From NCBI GenBank assembly GCA_019635485.1, contig JAHBZL010000004.1, positions 1 through 64,000 of the forward strand: 64,000 nt of DNA, written 5' to 3'. Both the position numbers and the translations under genes were made by a program. The DNA is from Piscinibacter sp. (GTDB lineage: Bacteria > Pseudomonadota > Gammaproteobacteria > Burkholderiales > Burkholderiaceae_C). Every line of letters begins with the position of its first letter. Position 1 is the stretch's first letter. The notes beneath the pieces were generated by a model. That model did not search any database. It saw only the letters and a program-made list of their open reading frames with translations, and was not told the DNA's origin. Shown here piece by piece: positions 40,222-48,297 of this stretch.

Positions 40222-41364
40222 GTGCTCGAAACGCAATATCACGATGCCAATCTGCAGCCCGCCGAGTCGAACCATGCGGCGACGTTCCCGGTGGTGCGCG
40301 CCATCGACGTCGGCTTTGGCCACGTCAAGCTGAGCCTGCGCAAGGGCGCGGACGTCGGCTACGCGAACTTCCCGTCGATGGCGATCCCGGCCGACGGCAG
40401 CGCGGTGCGCGCGCTCGGCACGCGCCGGCGCGACACCTTCGACGTGCCGGTGCGCGGCGCGCTCTACGAAGTGGGGCGCGACGTCGCCCTGGCGCACGCC
40501 GGCGGCAACTTCGGGCGCGACGTGACGGACGAGTTCTACCGCGGCGCCATCTACGAGGCGCTGACGCGCGGCGCGCTGCGCTACATGCACGAGGCCGGCG
40601 ACTCGCAGATCGACATCCTGGTGCTCGGCCTGCCGGTCAACCAGTACAACGACGCCAAGCGCCGCGACTACCTGCGCTCGACCTTCGAAGGCTCCATCGA
40701 TGTCGGCGGCGGCAAGTCGATGTTCATCAAGCGCGTCATCGTGCAGGCCCAGCCGGTTGGCGGCTACGCCGCGATCGACGAGCACCTCGACGAGCTGAAC
40801 GGCGTGATCGCCGCCACCGGCGGCGCGCTGAAGCCGCTGCCCAGCGGCGAGGCGCTGGAGGACCTGGCGGTGCTGATGGTCGACCCGGGCGAGCACACGC
40901 TCGACTGGCTGCTGGTGCAGGAAGGTGTCATCAACCCGCGCGCCAGCGGCGCCGCCTCCGACGCCGGCCGGCATCGCGTCGTGCGCGCGGTGCAGGACGC
41001 GCTGAGCGCGCAGGTCGGCCGCCCGCTCGGCCCGTCGGTGATGCCGCGCATCAACGACGCGTTGCGCCTGGGCACGCCGGTGAAGCTGTCCGGCGTCGCG
41101 CACGACCTGCGCCAGTTCGAACCCGTGGTGGTCAGCGTGATCGAGGACTCGATCAACCGCATGGTCGACGGCCTGCGCGACGCGCACGAGATCATCGACC
41201 TGATCGTGCTGGTGGGTGGCCACCCCGAGCACTACCGCGACCTGCTGGCCAAACGCTTCCCCGCCATCCCGGTCTTCGTGCTGCCGGAGGCGGTGTACGC
41301 CAACGTGCGCGGCTTCCAGATGATCGGCGAGGCGGAGGCGGCCACGGCCGATCTGCGCCACTGA
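40222..41364 (+). CDS. ParM/StbA-like actin-fold ATPase, chromosomal
   Basis: This 380-residue protein starts at GTG 40222 with AGGAG seven bases upstream. It has the actin-fold nucleotide motifs: phosphate-1 loop AIDVGFGHVKLSL (Asp29), phosphate-2 region VLMVDPGEHTLDW near 215 and adenosine loop LIVLVGGHPEHY near 330. It fits the ParM/StbA family, which includes plasmid-segregation filaments and PRTRC protein D. A small downstream gene has the size and N-terminal pattern of a ParR/StbB adaptor. No replication or conjugation genes adjoin, so it is either a domesticated segregation module or an unrelated chromosomal actin. Confidence 0.85.
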   Translation: MLETQYHDANLQPAESNHAATFPVVRAIDVGFGHVKLSLRKGADVGYANFPSMAIPADGSAVRALGTRRRDTFDVPVRGALYEVGRDVALAHAGGNFGRDVTDEFYRGAIYEALTRGALRYMHEAGDSQIDILVLGLPVNQYNDAKRRDYLRSTFEGSIDVGGGKSMFIKRVIVQAQPVGGYAAIDEHLDELNGVIAATGGALKPLPSGEALEDLAVLMVDPGEHTLDWLLVQEGVINPRASGAASDAGRHRVVRAVQDALSAQVGRPLGPSVMPRINDALRLGTPVKLSGVAHDLRQFEPVVVSVIEDSINRMVDGLRDAHEIIDLIVLVGGHPEHYRDLLAKRFPAIPVFVLPEAVYANVRGFQMIGEAEAATADLRH

Positions 41365-41382
41365 TCGGCCGCGGCGCCTTCC

Positions 41383-41939
41383 ATGCCGACGCTGCTGCTG
41401 CAGGTCGAGGTCGACAGCGAGGTCCATCCCGAGCTGTACGCCGTGCTCGCGGCGGTCGGCCGCATTTCGCTGCGGCCCGAGCGGCTGCGCCAGCTCGCCG
41501 CCGGCGGGCTGATCTGGGAGCACCTGCGTGCCCAGCCGCGGCTCGACGCCGGGGCCGGCGCGGCGCTCGCGAGGCCGCCCGCGCGGCCGACGGCTCAGCT
41601 CAGCCGCGCCCTCTCGCGCGCGCGGCAACCGCGCCGGTCGCCCCGCCGATCTGGTGGCCGCCCACGAGCCGCCGCGCGGTGCTGCAGGACGTGGTCAGAC
41701 TCGCCGCCCGCCCCACGCCGCCGGCGTGCGCGCGGCGACCGGCAGATCGAACCCGGTCCGCCCGCGACACGCCAGGCGCGCCGCCGCCACGCCGCCCCGA
41801 GGCCCGGGCCGAGCCGCCCCGCCCGCCTGGGCGGTGGCCGAGGGTGCGCCCCCGCGGAGCCGGCGGCGGGCAGGGCAAGCCGGGCCCGCGCTCGCGCCTG
41901 CTGCTGATGAAGGAACGCGGCCTGTTCAAGAACGGCTGA
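41383..41939 (+). pseudogene. Small ParR/StbB-like partner gene, probably frameshifted
   Basis: The frame starting at ATG 41383 gives a convincing N-terminus, MPTLLLQVEVDSEVHPELYA, then a helical segment with ERLRQLAAGGLIWEHLRAQ, like small ParR/StbB-type adaptors. Coding quality in that frame is lost near 41570. From there the frame one base back reads as coding (REAARAADGSAQ onward), with mostly G/C third positions, and ends KPGPRSRLLLMKERGLFKN plus Gly at 41939. A single-base error or indel near 41565-41585 would join them into one protein of about 185 residues with a Pro/Arg-rich middle. If the shift is real the gene is broken; if it is a sequencing error it is intact. Confidence 0.55.
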
Positions 41940-41992
41940 ACGTCCGGCTCGATTGACCACGCGCAACCGGCGGCCACCCTGGCTGCCGGCCA

Positions 41993-43429
41993 ATGCGCAG
42001 CATGGGCCAGGACGTCGACCGCGCTCGCTTCGCGCACCAGGATTTCGACCGCTTCACGCGCTGCCTGCGCGAAGAACTGGGGCTGCTGCACGCGCTGGAC
42101 GAGCGCGGCGCGTTGTCGGCGCACGCGCCGATGGCCGGGCTGGAGCTGGAGGCCTGGCTGATCGACGCCCAGGGCCGGCCGGCACCGCGCAACGCCGAGT
42201 TCATCGAACGGATCGCGCGGCCCGAGGTCGTCACCGAGCTGGGCCGCTTCAACATCGAGCTCAACGTGCCGCCGCAGCCGGTGGCGGGCGACGGCCTGGC
42301 GCGCCTCGCGCAGGACCTCGAGGTCACCTGGTCGCGCTGCCGCGAGGTCGCCGCCTCGCTCGGCCTGCAGGTGGTGGCCACCGGGATCCTGCCGAGCCTG
42401 CGCGACGCCGACCTGACGCTGGCCAACCTCTCCGACCGCACCCGCTACCGCGCGCTGAACCGGCAGGTGCTGCGCCAGCGGCAGGGGCGCCCGATCCGGC
42501 TCGACATCGACGGCCCCGGCGGCGACCGGCTGCACTGCGAGCACCGCGACGTCATGCTCGAGTCCGCCGCCACCTCGTTCCAGGTCCACCTGCAGGTCCC
42601 TGCCGCGCAGATGCTGCGGCACTACAACGCGGCGATCGTCGCGTCGGCCCCGCTGCTCGCGCTGGCGGCCAACTCGCCGCTGCTGTTCGGCCACGTGCTG
42701 TGGGCCGAGACCCGCATCCCGCTGTTCGAGCAGGCGCTGGGCGTGGCGACGCGCGTCGACGGCGTCCATCCGGCGCTGTCGCGCGTGGGTTTCGGCAGCG
42801 GCTACGCGGGTTACTCGCTGCTCGAGGTGTTCCGCGAGAACGTCGAGCGCTTCGAACCGATGCTGCCGCTGGCACTCGGCGAGGCCCCCGCGCGGCTGGC
42901 GCACCTGCGCCTGCACAACGGGACGATCTGGCGCTGGAACCGCCCGGTGCTGGGTTTCGACGAGGACGGCACGCCGCACCTGCGGCTGGAGCACCGGCCG
43001 CTGCCCGCGGGACCGACGCTGCCGGACATGATGGCGCACCTGGCCTGCACCATCGGCCTGGTGCATGCGCTCGCGAGCGAGGCCGTCCCGCCCGAGTCGC
43101 GCCTCGGGTTCGACACCGCGGCCCGCAACTTCCAGGCGGCGGCGCGGCATGGGCTGGACGCCCGCCTGCGCTGGACCGACGGCCGCGAGCATGCCGCCAC
43201 GCCCTTGCTGCGCCGGCTGCTGCGGCAGGCGGGCGACGGCCTGGCCGATCTCGGCGCGCCGGCGGCCCGGACGTGGCTCGGGCTGCTCGACGCGCGGCTC
43301 CGGCGCGGCCTCGGCGGCGAGGGCTGGCTGCGCGAACGACTGGCCGCGCGCGGCGGCGAACTCGCAGCGGTGACGCTGGACATCGCTGCGTTGCAGGCGA
43401 GCGGCGCGCCGCTGCACGCCTGGCGCTGA
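41993..43429 (+). CDS. Glutamate-cysteine ligase type 2 (GCS2/YbdK-like) family protein
   Basis: This 478-residue ATP-grasp-like carboxylate-amine ligase has the family's early acidic motif GLELEAWLIDAQGRP and FNIELNVPPQP (residues about 50-95). It also has the histidine-bearing ESAATSFQVHLQVP and an NSPLLFGHVLWAETRIPLFEQ stretch. GCS2 proteins couple glutamate to cysteine or another amine; many stand-alone bacterial members have unknown substrates. It is longer than YbdK (about 372). The start could also be the Met at 42002. It lies 53 bases after the ParR-like gene, and any shared function is unproven. Confidence 0.82.
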   Translation: MRSMGQDVDRARFAHQDFDRFTRCLREELGLLHALDERGALSAHAPMAGLELEAWLIDAQGRPAPRNAEFIERIARPEVVTELGRFNIELNVPPQPVAGDGLARLAQDLEVTWSRCREVAASLGLQVVATGILPSLRDADLTLANLSDRTRYRALNRQVLRQRQGRPIRLDIDGPGGDRLHCEHRDVMLESAATSFQVHLQVPAAQMLRHYNAAIVASAPLLALAANSPLLFGHVLWAETRIPLFEQALGVATRVDGVHPALSRVGFGSGYAGYSLLEVFRENVERFEPMLPLALGEAPARLAHLRLHNGTIWRWNRPVLGFDEDGTPHLRLEHRPLPAGPTLPDMMAHLACTIGLVHALASEAVPPESRLGFDTAARNFQAAARHGLDARLRWTDGREHAATPLLRRLLRQAGDGLADLGAPAARTWLGLLDARLRRGLGGEGWLRERLAARGGELAAVTLDIAALQASGAPLHAWR

Positions 43430-43447
43430 GCCGCGCGGCCGCCGCGC

Positions 43448-43475
43448 TTGACGCGTGCGGTGCCGCGCCTATGAT
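43448..43475 (+). promoter_or_regulatory. Strong sigma-70 promoter for small basic protein gene
   Basis: TTGACG (43448-43453, 5 of 6) and TATGAT (43470-43475, 5 of 6) are separated by 16 bases. It is one of the best promoter matches seen in the window and predicts a start near 43482. Confidence 0.65.
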
Positions 43476-43482
43476 GCGCGCC

Positions 43483-43517
43483 CTCGCGGCGACAGCGCCC
43501 GCAAGGCGCGCCGCGAG
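43483..43517 (+). promoter_or_regulatory. Leader hairpin before small basic protein gene
   Basis: CTCGCGGC (43483-43490) and GCCGCGAG (43510-43517) are perfect 8-base complements with a 19-base loop. The hairpin fills the predicted leader and ends 7 bases before the ribosome-binding site AGGAGGAGG (43524-43532), so it could influence translation or mRNA stability. Confidence 0.45.
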
Positions 43518-43537
43518 CCGCAGAGGAGGAGGTCGCG

Positions 43538-43870
43538 ATGCGCGACGACATGAGCAAGGTCCTGGTCGAGTCCCCCCGCGGTGGCCGCGCGTGGGCGCGC
43601 GCACTGGCCGGCCGCCGCCGCCAGCGCCGCAACCGCCTGGACCGCGACGGTGAAGGCGCGCCGCAGCGTGCCGGCATGCGCCGCGATCCCGAGGTGTGCA
43701 AGCATTTCGGCGAGCATCTCGCCCCGCTGTACCGCTACCTGCGGCAGCAGGTCCACCGCCCCTGGACCAAGGTCTACGGCGAGCTGTGCGCCGCGCTCGA
43801 CCGCTACGCCTGCAGCAAGCAGCAACTGGACGGCGCGACCCTGCGCCGCCATGGTCTGGTCTCGCTCTGA
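43538..43870 (+). CDS. Small basic conserved protein of unknown function
   Basis: This 110-residue protein has a basic N-terminal half (MSKVLVESPRGGRAWAR then RRRQRRNR) and a C-terminal core HLAPLYRYLRQQVHRPWTKV followed by YGELCAALDR. That R-x-L-x(3-4)-V-x-R/H-PW-x-K-V-Y-x-E core recalls a family of uncharacterised small proteins I remember from cyanobacteria, planctomycetes and some proteobacteria. It has a near-consensus promoter, a leader hairpin and a perfect ribosome-binding site, suggesting strong expression. I do not know its function. Nucleic-acid binding is a guess from charge. Confidence 0.7.
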   Translation: MRDDMSKVLVESPRGGRAWARALAGRRRQRRNRLDRDGEGAPQRAGMRRDPEVCKHFGEHLAPLYRYLRQQVHRPWTKVYGELCAALDRYACSKQQLDGATLRRHGLVSL

Positions 43871-43946
43871 ATCCCGAGCGCCGCGAAGTAACCCACGAAT
43901 CGAAACCAATTTGCCGGGCAAGGGGAAGCGGCTCCGGCGACAATTC

Positions 43947-43958
43947 AGGGTAAACCCT
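43947..43958. promoter_or_regulatory. AGGGTAAACCCT palindrome upstream of DUF3563 gene
   Basis: AGGGTAAACCCT is a perfect 12-base palindrome in an AT-richer promoter region, 44 bases upstream of the DUF3563 start. It probably is an operator or part of the promoter. No other copy was noticed in the window. Confidence 0.4.
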
Positions 43959-44001
43959 AGTATCTCGGCGGCGGCCGCCCGGCGCGTCCCGACCCCTGAA
44001 C

Positions 44002-44181
44002 ATGCAAGACCTGCTGAACCTCCTCCATGCCCTGCTGCCGCGCGTCGCGTCACAGCAGGAACGCGACGCGGCCTACCTGGCCGCCGCCGCGGACACGCCC
44101 GACCTCGAACGCCGCCTGCGCGAGATCGACGCCCGCGGCCGGCGCTGGTCGCCGCTCGAACACGGGCTGTACCCGCGATGA
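44002..44181 (+). CDS. DUF3563-like small protein
   Basis: This 59-residue protein, MQDLLNLLHALLPRVASQQE then RDAAYLAAAADTPDLERRLR and EIDARG, has the YLA-x(5-6)-DLERR-hR-hD core of DUF3563. That family of about 50-60-residue proteins is common in Burkholderiales and of unknown function. It overlaps the next small gene as ATGA, suggesting coupled translation. Too short to appear in routine gene lists of long frames. Confidence 0.65.
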   Translation: MQDLLNLLHALLPRVASQQERDAAYLAAAADTPDLERRLREIDARGRRWSPLEHGLYPR

Positions 44182-44402
44182 CCGCCTCGCCACGATCGGT
44201 CCCGCTGCATCTCGGCATCGCCAGCCTCTGGGCGGCAGGCCGGGCGCTGGCGACGCTGCCGTTCGACGTGCTGCGCGCCCAGCACGCCAGTGCGGTGCGG
44301 GCCGGGCTCGCGCGCAACTCCATGCTCGAGTCGCGCGACTTCGAGCGCGCCGTCACCGCCCTCGAACGCACGCTGCTCGGGCCGCTCGCGCGCCGGGTCT
44401 GA
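44178..44402 (+). CDS. Small protein (74 aa) overlapping DUF3563 gene
   Basis: Starting at ATG 44178 inside the DUF3563 stop, this frame encodes 74 residues (MTASPRSVPLHLGIASLWAA, later FERAVTALERTLLGPLARR) with strongly G/C-biased third positions. It is mostly helical, without clear membrane segments or known motifs. Start-stop overlap and coding bias support a real gene co-translated with DUF3563. Function unknown. Confidence 0.55.
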   Translation: MTASPRSVPLHLGIASLWAAGRALATLPFDVLRAQHASAVRAGLARNSMLESRDFERAVTALERTLLGPLARRV

Positions 44403-44429
44403 GGCGCCGCCCGCGGCGGCACGCGCCGC

Positions 44430-45374
44430 CTACGCCGAGGCGCGCATCTCCGCGATGTCACGCATCGGCGGCGCACCGAACTGCCGGCTGTACTCGCGGC
44501 TGAACTGCGACGCGCTTTCGTAGCCGACGCGGTACGCGGCCGTCGCGGCGTCCAGGTGCTCGGTCAGCATCAGGCGGCGCGCCTCGGCCAGGCGCAGCTG
44601 CTTCTGGTACTGCAGCGGGCTCATGCCCGTCAGCGCCTTGAAGTGGTGGTGGAAGGTCGAGACGCTCATGTGCGCCAGGCGCGCCAGCTCCTCGATGCGC
44701 AGCGCCTCGCCGTAGCGGGCCCGCAGCTGCTCGATCGCGCGCGCCACCTGGTGCCCCTGGCTGTCCACCGCGGCGATCTGGCGCAGCCGCCAGCCCGCTT
44801 CGCCGGCCAGCAGCCGGTAGGTGATCTCGCGCCGCACGAGCGGCGCCAGCGTGCGCACGTGCGCGGGTTCGTCCAGCAGCGCCAGCAGGCGGTCGAAGGC
44901 GTCCAGCAGCGGCGCGTCGAGCCGGCCGGTGGCCATCGCGCGCCGCTCGCCGGCCGGCGCCGCCGGCGGCGGGAGCACCCCCTCGAGGATCAGCGTCGCC
45001 ACCTCGCGCATGTCGATGCGCAGCGCGACCGACAGGAAGGGACGCTCCGGCGTGGCCTCGAAGATCGTCGCGACCGCGGGCAGGTCCAGCGGCGTGACGA
45101 AGAAGCGCTGCGGGTCGTAGACGTAGGCCTGCTCGCCGATGTCCACCCGCTTGCTCCCCTGCACCACCAGCGCGACGCAGGGTTCGTAGATGCCGCACAG
45201 CGTGCGCTCCGGCCCGTCCAGCCGCATCGTCATCACCTCCGGCAGGACGGCCGGAATGCCGAGCTCGCCGGCACGCGTGTGGCGCAGCAGGCGGGCGACC
45301 AGCCGCGCGCGCGGCACGGCCAGCGCGGGATCGTCGGGCACCTGTTCCGGGACCTCCGGGGCGGATTCGGGCAT
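44430..45374 (-). CDS. AraC-family transcriptional regulator (AraC_N type)
   Basis: This 314-residue regulator has an N-terminal cupin-like domain of the AraC_N class (CGIYEPCVALVVQGSKRVDI, then VTPLDLPAVATI). Its C-terminal pair of helix-turn-helices includes RIEELARLAHMSVSTFHHHF and GYESASQFSREYSRQFG. Such regulators often control adjacent oxidoreductases in response to aldehydes or related stress compounds. It is divergent from a two-gene Tat-exported molybdenum hydroxylase operon, with two direct-repeat half-sites between them. Confidence 0.9.
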   Translation of the reverse strand: MPESAPEVPEQVPDDPALAVPRARLVARLLRHTRAGELGIPAVLPEVMTMRLDGPERTLCGIYEPCVALVVQGSKRVDIGEQAYVYDPQRFFVTPLDLPAVATIFEATPERPFLSVALRIDMREVATLILEGVLPPPAAPAGERRAMATGRLDAPLLDAFDRLLALLDEPAHVRTLAPLVRREITYRLLAGEAGWRLRQIAAVDSQGHQVARAIEQLRARYGEALRIEELARLAHMSVSTFHHHFKALTGMSPLQYQKQLRLAEARRLMLTEHLDAATAAYRVGYESASQFSREYSRQFGAPPMRDIAEMRASA

Positions 45375-45420
45375 GGCGCGATGCTAGCCGGCCGACCGTC
45401 CGTGCGTGGCCCGCGCGACA

Positions 45421-45453
45421 GGATCGGGCAATCAACTCGGAGCTTCAGGCTAA
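45421..45453 (+). promoter_or_regulatory. Candidate AraC half-sites (TCrGGC-AA, 21-bp spacing)
   Basis: GGATCGGGCAA (45421-45431) and AGCTTCAGGCTAA (45441-45453) share the core TCrGGC(T)AA in direct orientation. The cores start 21 bases apart, two helical turns, the spacing common for AraC-family monomers. They lie between araC and the molybdenum hydroxylase operon. Confidence 0.5.
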
Positions 45454-45516
45454 CGCCGCCGCGGCGGCGTGGCCGACACTGCGCCGCACCGCACCATCCC
45501 TCCCACGAACTCCGCC

Positions 45517-45990
45517 ATGACCACCTTGCATGTCAACGGCCGTGACCAGGCCCTCGAGGCCGATCCCGGCACGCCGATCCTCTGGGCCTTGCGCGACGAC
45601 CTGGGCCTGACCGGCACCAAGTTCGGCTGCGGCGCCGCGCTGTGCGGCGCCTGCACCGTGCACCTGGACGGCCAGGCGATCCGCTCCTGCGTCACGCCGG
45701 TCTCCGCGGCCGCCGGGCGCCGCGTGACGACGATCGAGGCCGTCACCGGCGGCAGCGACCGCGTCGGCAACGCGGTGCACGCCGCCTGGGTCAAGCACGA
45801 CGTCGCGCAGTGCGGCTACTGCCAGAGCGGCCAGATCATGAGCGCGACTGCCTTCCTGAAGTCGCTGCCGAAGGGCAAGCAGCCCAGCGCCGCGGAGATC
45901 GACGCCGCGATGGCCGGCAACATCTGCCGTTGCGGCACCTACGCCCGCATCCGCGCCGCGGTGGCCGACGCCGCCCGCGCCCTCGCCTGA
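45517..45990 (+). CDS. [2Fe-2S] subunit of Tat-type molybdenum hydroxylase (IorA-like)
   Basis: This 157-residue subunit has two [2Fe-2S] domains: [17 protein letters not shown] with a distal SCVT cysteine, and QCGYCQSGQ with [11 protein letters not shown]. This is the layout of IorA/isoquinoline-oxidoreductase-type small subunits. I start at ATG 45517; the frame is open further upstream. It carries no signal peptide and is presumably exported as a complex with the Tat-signal large subunit. First gene of the operon. Confidence 0.88.
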   Translation: MTTLHVNGRDQALEADPGTPILWALRDDLGLTGTKFGCGAALCGACTVHLDGQAIRSCVTPVSAAAGRRVTTIEAVTGGSDRVGNAVHAAWVKHDVAQCGYCQSGQIMSATAFLKSLPKGKQPSAAEIDAAMAGNICRCGTYARIRAAVADAARALA

Positions 45991-46002
45991 CGGAGACGCC
46001 CC

Positions 46003-48255
46003 ATGCTGCCCCGCCTCTCCTCCCCCGAACTGAGCGCGGCGCCGCCGCGCGCGCTGCACCACCTGCTCGAGCGCGGGGCCGATGCGGCGCCCGGCCTGCA
46101 ACGGCGCAGCTTCCTGAAGCTCGCCGGTGCCGGCGGCTTCGCGCTCGGTGCGTTCCCGGCCCTCGCGGCCGCTGCCGCCGATGCGAAGCCGGACCCGGGC
46201 CTCAAGCCCTTCCAGCAGCCGCTCGCCTTCGTCGCCATCGCCGGCGACGGCACGGTCACCGTGACCATCAACCGCCTCGAGTTCGGCCAGGGCGTGCAGA
46301 CCGGGCTGGCGATGATCCTCGCCGAGGAACTCGACGCCGACTGGTCCCGCGTGCACAGCCGTCTCGGCAGCAACGACGGCGCCTATGTCGACCCGCTGTG
46401 GAACATGCACCTGACCGGCGGCTCGACCGCGATCAAGCACAGCTTCGTGCAATACCGCGAACTCGGCGCGCGCACGCGGGCGATGCTGGTGGCCGCCGCG
46501 GCGGCGCGCTGGCAGGTGGACCCGGCGACGCTGCGCACCCGCGCCGGCAACGTGCTCGGGCCGGGCGGTCGCCGGCTCGGCTACGGCGAGCTGGCCGAGG
46601 CGGCGATGGCCCTGCCCGTGCCGACGCAGGTCACGCTGAAGGATCCGAAGGACTTCCGCCTGATCGGCCGCCCGACCACGCGGCTGGACGCGCGCGACAA
46701 GAGCAGCGGGCGCCAGGCCTTCGGCATCGACACGCGCCTGCCCGGGCAACTCACCGCGGTGATCGCGCGGCCGCCGGTGTTCGGCGCCCGGCTCGCATCG
46801 GTGGACGATGCCGCGGCGCGCGCCGTACGCGGCGTGAAGGCCGTGCTGCGCGTGCCGCTGGACCGTGGCGCCGAAGGGGTGGCGGTGATCGCCGACGGCT
46901 ACTGGCCAGCACACCAGGCCCGCGCGGCGCTGCAGCTGCAGTGGGACACCGCCGGCGTCGAGAAGGTCGACAGCGCGCAGCAGCTGGCCCGCTTCCGCGA
47001 GCTGGCCGGGCAGCCCGGGCGGCGCCACTTCGACGCCGACATGGCGCCGCTGGCCCGTGCACCGCAGCGCCTGGACGCCGAGTTCGTGTTCCCCTACCTC
47101 GCGCATGCGCCGATGGAGCCGCTGAACTGCACCGTGCGGCTGACCGATGCCGGCGCCGAGCTGTGGGTGGGCTCGCAGATGCCGGGGCTGGACGCCGGCG
47201 CCGCCGCGCGCACGCTGGGCCTGAAGCCCGAGCAGGTGCGCGTGCACGTGCAGGCGGCCGGCGGCGGCTTCGGGCGCCGCGCCATCGCGACCAGCGACTA
47301 CGTGGTCGAGGCCTGCACGATCGCCAGGGCGGCACGCGCCGCCGGGCTGGACGCGCCGGTGCGCACGTTGTGGAGCCGCGAGGACGACATCCGCGGCGGC
47401 TACTACCGGCCGATGCACCTGCACCGCGCGCAGATCGGCTTCGACGCGCAGGGCCGCGTGCTCGCCTGGGACCATGTGATCGTCGGGCAGTCCATCCTCA
47501 CGGGCACGCCCTTCGAGCCGATGCTGGTGAAGGACGGCATCGACGGCACGATGGTCGAAGGCATGCGCGAGCCCTACCCGCTGCCGATGCGCCTGACCGT
47601 GCACCACCCGCAGGCCAACGTGCCGGTGCTGTGGTGGCGCAGCGTGGGCTCGACGCACACCGCCTTCGTGATGGAGACGTTGATCGACGAGATCGCGCGC
47701 GCCACCAGGCAGGACCCGGTGGCCTACCGGCTCGCGCTGATCGGCGACAAGCACCCGCGCCACCGCGCGGCGCTGCAGCTGGCGGTGGCGCGCAGCGGCT
47801 ACGGCCGCCGCACGCTGCCGGCCGGCCGGGCCTGGGGCGTGGCGGTGCACGAGTCGTTCGAGTCGGTCGTCGCCTACGTCGTCGAGGCGTCGCTGCAGGA
47901 GGGCCGGCCGGTGCTGCACCGGGTGACCGCCGGCGTGCACTGCAACCTGGCCGTCAACCCGCGCAGCGTCGAGGCCCAGGTGCAGGGCGCCGCGCTGATG
48001 GGCCTGTCGATGTGCCTGCCCGGCGCGGCGATCACGCTGAAGGACGGCGTCGTCGAGCAGAGCAACTTCGGCGACTTCGTCGTGCCGCGCATCGGCGACA
48101 TGCCCGCGATCGAGGTGCACCTGGTGCCGAGCGCCGAGCCGCCCACCGGCATGGGCGAACCCGGTCTGCCGCCGCTCGCGCCGGCGTTCGCCAACGCCGT
48201 CGCGCGCCTCACCGGCAAGCCGGTGCGCGAACTGCCGTTCGCGTCGAACGCGTGA
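46003..48255 (+). CDS. Tat-exported molybdopterin-binding aldehyde/isoquinoline oxidoreductase large subunit
   Basis: This 750-residue subunit has an N-terminal Tat signal (QRRSFLKLAGAGGFALGAF, around residues 33-51) and molybdenum-hydroxylase motifs. These are INRLEFGQGVQTGLAMILAE near 88, QAAGGGFGRRA near 420 and PPTGMGEPGLPPLAPAFANA near the C-terminus, whose Glu is the likely catalytic base. The two-subunit arrangement without an FAD subunit, plus Tat export, fits the IorAB class that oxidises aldehydes or N-heterocycles in the periplasm, usually passing electrons to cytochromes. No cytochrome gene adjoins. It sits 12 bases after the small-subunit gene and probably under the divergent AraC regulator. 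Confidence 0.88.
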   Translation: MLPRLSSPELSAAPPRALHHLLERGADAAPGLQRRSFLKLAGAGGFALGAFPALAAAAADAKPDPGLKPFQQPLAFVAIAGDGTVTVTINRLEFGQGVQTGLAMILAEELDADWSRVHSRLGSNDGAYVDPLWNMHLTGGSTAIKHSFVQYRELGARTRAMLVAAAAARWQVDPATLRTRAGNVLGPGGRRLGYGELAEAAMALPVPTQVTLKDPKDFRLIGRPTTRLDARDKSSGRQAFGIDTRLPGQLTAVIARPPVFGARLASVDDAAARAVRGVKAVLRVPLDRGAEGVAVIADGYWPAHQARAALQLQWDTAGVEKVDSAQQLARFRELAGQPGRRHFDADMAPLARAPQRLDAEFVFPYLAHAPMEPLNCTVRLTDAGAELWVGSQMPGLDAGAAARTLGLKPEQVRVHVQAAGGGFGRRAIATSDYVVEACTIARAARAAGLDAPVRTLWSREDDIRGGYYRPMHLHRAQIGFDAQGRVLAWDHVIVGQSILTGTPFEPMLVKDGIDGTMVEGMREPYPLPMRLTVHHPQANVPVLWWRSVGSTHTAFVMETLIDEIARATRQDPVAYRLALIGDKHPRHRAALQLAVARSGYGRRTLPAGRAWGVAVHESFESVVAYVVEASLQEGRPVLHRVTAGVHCNLAVNPRSVEAQVQGAALMGLSMCLPGAAITLKDGVVEQSNFGDFVVPRIGDMPAIEVHLVPSAEPPTGMGEPGLPPLAPAFANAVARLTGKPVRELPFASNA

Positions 48256-48297
48256 GCGGGCCGACCGGGCCCGACCCCGGACGGGTCGGGTCCGCGT

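Noticed and set aside
40222-41364. PRTRC plasmid system protein D
   Set aside because: The actin fold fits, but none of the other PRTRC genes (A, B, C, E, F) adjoin, so only a general ParM/StbA label is justified.
41560-41590. Programmed ribosomal frameshift in the ParR-like gene
   Set aside because: No slippery heptamer or downstream stimulatory structure is evident at the switch point; an indel or sequencing error in a GC-rich tract is simpler.
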